Below are positions 1 to 7,498 of a DNA stretch of 64,000 nucleotides, piece by piece. The stretch lies in NCBI GenBank assembly GCA_032716605.1, contig CM064551.1:47738674-47802673 (forward strand), in the 5' to 3' direction. Below the pieces are notes generated by a model that was given only the letters and a program-made list of their open reading frames with translations, made no database searches and was not told the DNA's origin. Within the stretch, counting starts at the first letter, position 1. The number at the start of each line of letters is the position of its first letter. This DNA is from Paralithodes platypus (taxonomy: Eukaryota > Arthropoda > Malacostraca > Decapoda > Lithodidae). The position numbers and the translations under genes are program-made.

Positions 1-625
1 CCTCTCTGTCCCTCCACCTCGCTCTCGTACACCCTCTTAGTCATTCTCTCGCTTTCCATACGTTCCATATGGCCGAACCATCTCAAGTTATTCCTTTTCA
101 CACTTTCCAGCACATCTACCTCCACACCACACCTCCTTCTTACTTCCTCATTGATCTGTCTATCCCTCCATGTAACTCCGCACGCACTTCTTAAGTAATT
201 CATTTCCACTGCTCTCACTCTTGGTCTGAGTCTCTCAACCAACGTCCATGCTTCGCTTCCGTAAGTCAGTGTCGGGATTACCACACTGTCATGCAAGGAC
301 TTCTTCACTTCCATACTGACCACCCTATTTCTTGTTACTGCTTTCAGCGTTCCTACAACCCTCTTCCGCACTTCTTCATCCATAGTCCCATCTTTACTCA
401 ACACACTGCCCAGATACTTGAAAGAGTTGACGATCTCCATAGCCTGACCATTGCTTCACCTCACACTCTGTGACTTCACCCCTTTCGAAGACCATAACCT
501 TGCTCTTCCCCGCATTTACCTTCAAATTCCGTTTTTCGCACACTGTTCCAAACTCATTTACCAGACCCTGCAACTCCCATTCATTATCACTCATCAGAAC
601 TGTATCATCCACAAACAGCAGTATA
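1..625 (-). pseudogene. LINE reverse transcriptase, motif C and thumb
   Basis: Continuation of the RT at 1026-1370. It starts with FVDDTVLMSDNEWELQ, a variant of the F/YxDD catalytic box, then reads VCEKRNLKVNAGKSKVMVFE. A frameshift near 410-420 moves the reading into another frame that continues with NSFKYLGSVLSKDG and runs to the window edge with SEAWTLVERL-like and WFGHMERM-like text. The product is therefore non-functional. Its upstream half lies to the right because the element is on the minus strand. Confidence 0.75.
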
Positions 626-1025
626 CCCTCATTGTTCCCTGATTAAATAGCACTGTATGAATATTCCCATATTCAAAATATGCTACAGGGGTGCAATGCC
701 TGGTGAGTTATCTGCTCAACAGGTGGCGTTGTGTGTGTGAGTAAGTGTGAGAGTCCGAGTGTAGGGGGTCAGACAGTGAAGCACGGGAACGAGGTGGCTT
801 CAGAGATGGGGTCGTTTCGGGCCATGAGTGAGCACCGTGCATCATGTGAAGGCAAGATGGCAGGTGCTCGTTGTACTCTACGTGCTTCACATGTCTCACT
901 CCCTAGACTGGAACAAGACCTCACGGGCTTCACTGTTCATTGTAAAGAGGTGAATGTTAAGGCTCTCAGCCTATGCCCGAGAGGAAGTAAGTTGGAATAT
1001 AGAAAAAAAAAAAAAAAAAAAAAAA
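626..1025 (+). mobile_element. SINE, 5'-truncated copy (same family as 6022-6450)
   Basis: An approximately 400-bp non-coding insertion ending in a 23-A tail (1003-1025). From about 626 to 730 it matches the reverse complement of 6190-6290 closely, and the match continues more weakly to about 900. The copy at 6022-6450 extends further 5' and carries a tRNA-like head that is missing here, so this copy is 5'-truncated. It lies antisense inside the LINE reverse transcriptase. I could not define a target-site duplication. Proteins readable through it are chance frames. Confidence 0.75.
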
Positions 1026-1370
1026 GGTAGCTTCCACTCAATTCCCTCCCTTTTCAGCGATACACCAACATCCACTGCTCTTGATAGTATTTCTTTCATG
1101 ACTCCATCCATATATACAGTAAATAACCACGGGGACATCACACACCCCTGTTTCAAACCAACATTCAGGTCAAAGAACTCGCTCTGCTCACTCTCCACAC
1201 GTACTGCCGCCTTTGCACCCTCATACATGCTCTTCACTGCATTCAGCAACTTGCCATCTACTCCGTATATTCTAGGTACTTTCCACAAACCTTCTCTATC
1301 CACTCTGTCATAGGCCTTCTCCAAGTCCATAAAGGCAACATACACCTTTTGCTTTTTCGCACTTCTCAAG
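1026..1370 (-). pseudogene. LINE reverse transcriptase, palm segment (motifs A and B)
   Basis: The translation carries RT motif A as FMDLEKAYDRVDRE and a motif B region as GLKQGCVMSPWLF, which would form the palm that copies the element's RNA at the target site. It begins mid-protein next to degenerate sequence at about 1370 and ends at the SINE A-tail at 1025, so it is a fragment. The frame is open through both motifs, so decay is modest. The residues just before the break (GIEWKLP) connect to GILLFVDDTVLM on the far side of the SINE, showing that both parts come from one insertion. Confidence 0.8.
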
Positions 1371-3412
1371 TACAGTAATTTACTTACATTAATCCGAAAA
1401 CATTGAAAGAAAATAATGAATAGCAGATTTTACTAATTATCACAAAAGCAAGTGTTAAGTAGTGAAATTAGCAAGAAGCATTTATGACAAAAGATAATAA
1501 TATTGACCGATAACATGGCAGGCAAAAACAATAACCTAATGATGTTGGAAATGCGAATTAGGCCAAAAATTAAAGTCAAGAGAAACTGAGGTTACACAAA
1601 GCTTTCAGTGAAGTCTGAGGATATGAAAACAATGCATAAAAAGTATAATCATGAAGAATATAAATGTATCCTAAATAACCTAAAAAGTAGCCCAAGACTT
1701 ACCTGGAAGCCTAATCAGAGATCAAATACAGTAGTATACTCGTCGAACGTAGCACATGGTTACATTTTTTCCAAGAAAAAACACACAGTAATAAATTTGA
1801 ATATCAGAGGTAACGATTGACTTCCAACTAACTAATGAAAATAATAATAAACAAAAAGCCTAACTAGCTGCACACATGGAAATTGGAAGTTAAGAGAGAA
1901 GAAAATGCAGGGAAGAAAACTTCTCGTTCAGATGGTCATAGTAGTCCAAAAATATGTCCTATGGTGTTGTAAAACTCGCTAATTAACCATTCCTATACAA
2001 CGAACACTGTGGATATGTACACAAAACTCACTAGTGGGAAACAGTAGCAAAGTAGAAGTAACTATAGGGGAGAGAAAAGGGACACACAACCTCTCACTAT
2101 GACCACTAGACTGAAAGCGAAATATTGTAGATAAGGCCCTTGCGTGCCCAGAGGGATGCGCAGTGAATGGGAAGCAGAAAATGGAAAGACAAGAGCGCTA
2201 TACTTAAATGAAAAAAAATATATATATATTTTTAAATTTCTGTTTTAGGTAGTGGTTTATAAATATATGACGCTCCCTAAGAAATGGATAAGGTTTGATA
2301 TGGTTTCTCAGTCTGGTGTATCAGATGAAACCTGGGTTTAGAACCTGGGAGCCATACATTATATGTTAGGCTGTGCGTCATTGATGCAATAGCTACTACC
2401 AAATATAACATTATAGGCATGTTCTCTTTCCAAATGTATGAACAATTTGTACTAGTAGTTGAAGTTATTTGAAATATATTTGCCAATTATTAATATAGGA
2501 TATGCCTATCCTGATCAGTAATGTGAAAGGAAAATTAATGTACAGGTACAGTAATTATTTTTATCTTTTTCAGGAAACTGCAAATCATGTGTTCCTGGTC
2601 ATGGAGGTAAGCATATACTGTATGTGTGCATAATATGGGTTTGAGAACCTGAAGGAAAGGAAGGAAAACCCAATATTTAGTAGTAGCCTCTACGTTTCCA
2701 ACGTAGAGCTTATACTATGTATAATCCCGCTCCTCTAGCGGAGCGGGCATTATCGTAACCACTTAGCGCGATTAAACGATAACATCTAGAGTAGCACCTA
2801 CTTTCTCTACTAGGGACGTTGTACACACTTTGAGGTCACTAGTTTTAAGAAAAAACGAAACATGGGTGACAAGAGAAGAGAAAGTTGAAGAATTTTGCCC
2901 ATCCGTCATCTAGGCTCCTTACGACGTCTTCGTGCGTCTCTCATGTAACCCGGCCGGGTTTATTAGATTATCTTTCACGCGCTACCCTCCATGTCAACAC
3001 ACGTTTTTTCTATGTCCCATTTCGTGCCTTCCATTCCTGTCCCCTTCCCTTTTGGTGAGTTGTGGGCCTTATTTAATGCACCTGTGTTTCTAGACAGATG
3101 ATCCGTGATGCAGGCACGCTGAAAAATGGGCTCTAATGTGTTTAATTGGAGTGTTGCGTGAGAATGGTGGGACTTAAACCTATAATAAACGGTTGAGGCG
3201 ATGGTGGGAGGCGGACGCATTTTTTGAGGCTCCGGCATATTATCATGGGCACAATTAAATATCACAGAATTTCGAATACATACTGAGCGAGCGAGGAGAG
3301 GAAGGACTAGTGAAGTGTTTGGAAGATAAATTGGTGTGGTGGAGGGGTGATATATATTGTAAAAAGAGTAGTGTAATCAACGGATCAGCTGGAGTTGTGA
3401 CTGTAAACAAAC
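1371..3412. other. No gene seen; AT-rich non-coding stretch
   Basis: About 2 kb without a protein frame I can support. It holds short A and TA runs (for example near 2210-2235) and a cluster of short palindromes at about 2655-2765. Nothing else is recognised. Confidence 0.5.
2655..2765. repeat. Cluster of short hairpins resembling DIRS-end flanks
   Basis: The sequence reads an imperfect palindrome (GGTTTGAGAACC ... AAAACCC), then AATATTTAGTAGTAG, then a hairpin of the form CTCTACGTT-tcc-AACGTAGAG, then TTATACTATGTATAAT, then a hairpin CCCGCTcctctAGCGGAGCGGG. The order 'palindrome, AATATTTAGTAGT, palindrome' matches the outer ends of DIRS copies at 12545-12614 and 24986-25055, although the stem sequences differ. 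It may be a diverged end of a related element. Confidence 0.5.
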
Positions 3413-3580
3413 ATGGATGGAACGGTGGGAATTTCGGAGACGGAATAAAGGTTAGGACGGTTTCGTGGGTTTAGGAGTACAGATAAAAAGGTTGAAGAGA
3501 TTAGTAATGTTGTGAAGGATCTGGAAAAGTGGAAGAGTGATACGGAGAAATGGAAGGGGGACATTGGTGAGAAAATCAAG
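3413..3580 (+). pseudogene. Possible CR1 ORF1 N-terminal scrap
   Basis: An ATG at 3413 opens a short frame that hits a stop after 11 codons. A neighbouring frame then reads KVEEISNVVKDLEKWKSDTEKWKGDIGEKIK, a coiled-coil-like stretch in the style of the CR1 ORF1 at 6479. It ends exactly where the pogo-like element begins at 3584. It may be the 5' part of a CR1 copy cut by that insertion, but the match is one of style only. Confidence 0.3.
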
Positions 3581-4364
3581 GTACCGTCATCTGGGGTGGC
3601 TTCGGACAAGTGGACAACTTCGGACATTTTGGATAAAAATTAAAACAAATAAAAATAGAGAGAAGAGGAGTTTGGTTTTGAAAAATAGATGTGTAGCATT
3701 CAAGAGGAATGTTGTAACTATATGTAGGATGAACTAATAATTTAAATTAATTAATTTAATTTGTGGTAAATATTTGTGAATATGTAACAAAGAAAACACA
3801 TGTTTTTGTAAGTGTGTCAAACTTCTACTGAGCATAATTAATGGGATGTGAGGAAGACAATTAACCTACACCAGAATGTTCTACAATTATCTGTGAGACC
3901 ATACACACAGTAACTCTTTCCCCAAAGTTCATAATACACAGCCTATAGCCCTAACAATTTACTTTTATTGTTTTCCATATTTATTGGGGTGTTTTCGGAC
4001 ATAGTTTGGGGTTATTTCGGACATGAGGTGACATCGGACATCTAATATTAGTTACAAGGTCCTTCCAATATGAACAACAATTAGTACCTAAGTGTATGGT
4101 ACTCTTACCTAGCCATACATAGCGAGCATCTGTCGAATCATGTCATCACAGGGATCTGCCTTGTATGGGCCGATCGGCTTTTTGCAGACTCCCATTTTCT
4201 TATGTTCTTATCATCTGTCATCTTGCTCCCGTTTGAGTAACGCCAATTAAAGGATGCTTAAGACTGAGTAAGGTGTCAGATGTTGACATGATTTAGTGGA
4301 TGTTTGCTGTGTAAGGTTAGGTAAGAGTATCATATTACATTGCTTTTCATTCACAGGAGTAAAA

Positions 4365-4571
4365 ATGCCACGGATATATAAACCAAAGCCACACAACGAG
4401 AAAAGGAAATACAACAGTCATGTATGTCAAGACAAATTAAAGAAAGCAAAATATGATATACAAAAGAAGAACATGAGTGTACGTGAGGCTGCTAAAAAGT
4501 GGAAGTTAAGTAAGAGCACCTTACATGACTATATAAAAGGGAAACATAGTAAACCTGCTGGTTATTGTTAA
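4365..4571 (+). pseudogene. pogo-like transposase N-terminus (psq-type HTH)
   Basis: A 68-residue frame starting MPRIYKPKPHNEKRKY at an ATG just after a plausible splice acceptor (TTCACAG at about 4350-4357). Residues 15-60 (kkAKYDIQKKNMSVREAAKKWKLSKSTL) look like a Pipsqueak/CENP-B-type helix-turn-helix, which in pogo-family transposases binds the terminal repeats in the nucleus. The frame stops at 4569-4571. Full-length relatives run several hundred residues with a DDE domain that is absent here, so this is a truncated remnant. Confidence 0.7.
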
Positions 4572-4815
4572 AGTTCCGTTTGATGGTAAGAAGAAACATC
4601 AACATTATATTGCAGTCATAGTAAAGGTTCTACCAGAAATACATGTTCGTTTCCTAAAGCATGTGAAGGGCACAAGTAACGTCTTCATTAACCCAGTTAT
4701 TGATGATTACAGTGATATAGACAAGGGTGAGATAGTACAAATCCTGCCAGAACCAATACTAGACAAGAAGTGCAGAATGCTGTTCAGTGTTGATGTAAAT
4801 AAATGGCCAAAATAA
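4561..4815 (+). pseudogene. pogo-like transposase C-terminal tail
   Basis: A frame that overlaps the end of the HTH fragment in another register and reads VPFDGKKKHQHYIAVIVKVL, then VRFLKHVKGTSNVF, and ends at TAA 4813-4815. This pattern resembles the C-terminal extension seen in some pogo/jerky-type proteins. It follows the HTH directly, so the catalytic middle was removed by internal deletion. The family call for this tail is from style alone. Confidence 0.5.
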
Positions 4816-5205
4816 TAGAGAGAGAGAGAAATAGAGAGGGTTGAAGAGCTATAGAGAGGAGAGAGAAAGCGAGCGAGCAGGGGGAGAGAAAGTGAGAGAG
4901 AGAGGGGTGGGAGAGAAAGCGAGAGAGGGTGGGGCCAAGAGAATGGTGGGAGAGAAAGCGAGAGAGAGAGAGAGGTGGTAGAGGGCGGGGCCAGGGGAGG
5001 GTGGGGCAGGGAGAAGGGTGGGAGAGGGCGGGGCCAGGGGAGGGCGGGGCCAGGGGAGGGTGGGGCCGGGAGAAGGGTGGGAGAGGGCGGGGCCAGGAGA
5101 AGGGTGGGGCCAGGGGAGGGCGGGGCCAGAAGGGTGGGAGAGAGATCGATATCGAGAGCGAGAGGTGGTAGAGGGCGGGGCCAAGTGAGAGAGGGGGGAT
5201 GAATA
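4816..5205. repeat. G-rich, purine-strand minisatellite
   Basis: About 390 bp in which the plus strand is almost all purine. An AGAGAG-rich start gives way to many tandem variants of GGGGCCAGGGGAGGGTGG, with spacer words such as GAGAAGGGTGGGAGAGGGC. Runs of three or four G recur every few bases, which could form G-quadruplexes. Long proline- and arginine-rich frames on both strands are by-products of the repeat. Confidence 0.85.
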
Positions 5206-6021
5206 AGGAAAGAGGCAATAATGTGATACAAAGTTATATTTTTTGTAAGGTCCTTTTTATTTCATATTATGATTATTTTAAGGTATATACCCTGAAAGGG
5301 TTAATTAGTATTTCGGGCCATTAATTAGCCAAGATGGCATCTAGTCGGCTGTGTGCCATTAGTATTCCTTTAATATGCAGTCATTAAGATATTATTGCTA
5401 AGCTTTAATGATATCAGTATTATTTTTTTAGAAGTTTGGTCACAAGTGTGAAATACGTTTTCAAGAGTCATTATGTGTAATTTGAATGAATTAATTGTAT
5501 TTTTTTGGTATTAGAAAAGTGCCTATACATACGGTGTACCTGAATGCATTAGTGATAATAATATAATTGCTTTGTTATTGAGAATACATAACAATTTATA
5601 TGAAGGTGCTAAAATGCACAGAAACTTGGAATCTAATGTATATGCTACTCTAAGGGCTACAAATGTAAGCATTTCAGTTTGTATTATTTTTTAAAACTCC
5701 GTCTTGTGTCCGAAGTCGCCTCTGCATTGTCCGAAGCCGTCGTTCAATACACACACTCAGATTTAAAGGGGAAAACCATTAATGTCCGAAGTCACCTTAC
5801 CCCAGTCCGAAGTCACCTCATATCGATGATGACTTCGGACACCATTATAAATATTAGTTATAATTAAGCCAAAGGCCTATAATTTTTCCACTGTACACAA
5901 GATTATTCTACGTTTCTAAGCTATACATATAGATGCAAAAGATTGCATTATTAAGGCTTTACCTATTGAGTTAGGCTTAAAATTAGGTCAATTAGGTCCG
6001 AAGTCACCCCGAATGACGGTA

Positions 6022-6450
6022 CTGTATTGTGCGAACTATGTGGTGCGTCGGGTGGGGCAGGGACTGGGGAGTAAGACATGTGAAGCATCCATCATGGCTC
6101 GAAGCAGCTCCATCTCTGAAGCGGCCGGTTGCTTCGCTCAAGTGCTTCACCGTCTCACCCTCCAGACTCAGACCCTCACTCTCAGAACGCCACCTATTGA
6201 GCAGTGAACTCACTAGGCATTGTCCCCCTGTAACATATTTTGAATATGGGAATATTCATACAGTGTTATTTAATCAGGGAACAATGAGGGTATTTTTTTG
6301 GCATTTTGGTGGGCTTTGTGGTAATGCACTGATACTAGGTACAGCACAAATTCAATCCCAATAATATCTTCCCATTGACATATCGGGATTTGAACCCGGG
6401 TCCATTGGATTACCAATCCAGTGGCATGACCACTCCACCACACCTCTATA
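6022..6450 (-). mobile_element. tRNA-headed SINE, long copy
   Basis: A minus-strand, approximately 430-bp element. Its 5' end (right side) carries tRNA-like A and B boxes at 6380-6447. The body (6190-6300) matches the SINE at 626-1025 in reverse complement. The 3' end abuts the TA duplication of the pogo element, and no A-tail is visible. Short frames through it are not genes. Confidence 0.7.
6380..6447 (-). promoter_or_regulatory. tRNA-like internal pol III promoter of the SINE
   Basis: Read on the minus strand, TGGTGGAGTGG fits an A box and GGGTTCAAATCC fits a B box. Between them an anticodon-like arm shows loop TTGGTAA (GGT, threonine-like) on a mostly paired stem. The acceptor ends do not pair, so I call this a tRNA-derived promoter and not a tRNA gene. 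Confidence 0.65.
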
Positions 6451-6478
6451 TCTCCATGCATGATTACAGTTGGCAAGT

Positions 6479-7498
6479 ATGAAAAAACAATTAATGGGTC
6501 TTGTGAGATGGAGGGGAGTGATGGAAAATTGGAGGAAGGAGTTAGGGGCTAAAGTAGAAGTTTTGTCCGATATGTGTGGCGTTACTAGCGGGGTGGATAG
6601 GCCTAGGCCAGTAAGTGACAGCCTAGAGGCAGTGATGGCCAGAGTAGACGAGTTAGCGTCGGAAAATGTGGCACTCAAGGCTCAGCTTAAGGAATATGAG
6701 GGCCACCTGAGTGAGGAAGTAAAAGGAATTAGTGAGGTAAAAAATGAGTGGACAAGGGTAGAGAGTGCCACGATGGTAGCCCTTGAAGAAATTGTGAAGG
6801 AGCAGAAGGAAGAGAGAGAAAAGGAAAAGAAAGAGTTTGAAAAAAATGTAGTGCAAGTTTTAAAGAAGAAAGAGAAGGTAGTGAGAGAGACAATAGATAG
6901 AGGTAAGTGTGTAGTAATCTTTGGAGATGTGGAAGAGCACCTGGCAGATATGAAGGTAAGAAAGGAAAGGGATGTTGTGAAAGTCAAGGGGATACTGGAT
7001 TACTTAGACGAGGGTTATGGATGGGTAAAAGAACTGGAGGAGGTGAGAAGGTTAGGAATATATAAGAAGGGCGAGATGAGACCACTAAGAGTGGAACTAA
7101 AGTTTAAATCAACAGCAGAAGCAGTAGCCAATGTGAGCTGGAAATTAAATTCGACAGAGCTGAATCATATAAGGGTAAAAAAGGACCTAAGTGTAGAAGA
7201 ACGAGAACAGTTAAGGGAACTCCAAGCTAAGGCTGATGAAGAGAATGGAAAGTTGTCTGAAGAGCAAAAGAAGAAATTTTTTTGGAGAATAAGGGAAGGG
7301 CAAGTAAGGAAGTGGTACATCAGGAGCCACCAAGAACCGAAAGTAAGAGGAGTGATAGGGAAAGAGACAGAGAGACAAGTACGAAGTCAAAGCAAGGAGA
7401 CGGAGCGAGAGATAATGCAGGGAGCAGGGGACCGGAGAGAGAGCCAGGATGTGGTGGAGAGGGTGGAACAGAGGGAGAGAGAGGGGGGAGGAGAATAG
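6479..7498 (+). CDS. CR1-like ORF1, coiled-coil RNA-binding protein
   Basis: A 339-residue frame starting at ATG 6479. Residues about 50-140 are heptad-rich and highly charged (EEIVKEQKEEREKEKKEFEK), a probable trimer-forming coiled coil. Residues about 145-250 (KCVVIFGDVEEHLAD ... HIRVKKDLSVEEREQLREL) resemble the RRM-like and basic C-terminal domains of LINE ORF1 proteins, which coat the element's RNA. The tail is rich in Arg/Glu/Gly. It overlaps ORF2 by about 240 nt. The start could lie further upstream if the 5' end is truncated. The role is known from LINE families; the domain limits are my reading. Confidence 0.8.
   Translation: MKKQLMGLVRWRGVMENWRKELGAKVEVLSDMCGVTSGVDRPRPVSDSLEAVMARVDELASENVALKAQLKEYEGHLSEEVKGISEVKNEWTRVESATMVALEEIVKEQKEEREKEKKEFEKNVVQVLKKKEKVVRETIDRGKCVVIFGDVEEHLADMKVRKERDVVKVKGILDYLDEGYGWVKELEEVRRLGIYKKGEMRPLRVELKFKSTAEAVANVSWKLNSTELNHIRVKKDLSVEEREQLRELQAKADEENGKLSEEQKKKFFWRIREGQVRKWYIRSHQEPKVRGVIGKETERQVRSQSKETEREIMQGAGDRRESQDVVERVEQREREGGGE

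Larger units (their letters stand above)
1..1370 (-). mobile_element. RTE-like LINE relic, split by a SINE
   Basis: A minus-strand non-LTR retrotransposon fragment that runs off the left edge of the window. Its reverse-transcriptase reading is interrupted at about 626-1025 by an A-tailed SINE in the opposite orientation. Removing the insert rejoins the palm region on the right with the catalytic VDD region on the left. The right end near 1370 is an abrupt 5' truncation with no endonuclease domain. The C-terminal style (a WFGHMERM motif read from about 60-90) recalls RTE-type LINEs; the clade is an inference. Confidence 0.75.
3584..6019 (+). mobile_element. pogo-like (Tc1/mariner-type) DNA transposon, internally deleted
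   Basis: Terminal inverted repeats of about 24 bp: the left end begins CCGTCATCTGGGGTGGCTTC and the right end, reversed, begins CCGTCATTCGGGGTGACTTC. Both are flanked by TA (3582-3583 and 6020-6021), the duplication expected of Tc1/mariner/pogo transposases. Subterminal zones repeat TTCGGAC-type words. Inside are an N-terminal HTH frame and a C-terminal tail frame but no DDE catalytic core, so the 2.4-kb element is non-autonomous. A 390-bp G-rich minisatellite occupies the middle. Confidence 0.8.

Noticed and set aside
4707..5231. Proline-rich minus-strand and arginine/glycine-rich plus-strand frames over 100 residues
   Set aside because: They are readings of the G-rich minisatellite in several frames at once and have no domain content.
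6380..6447. A functional threonine tRNA gene
   Set aside because: A and B boxes and an anticodon-like arm are present, but the acceptor ends do not pair and the sequence continues into a SINE body.
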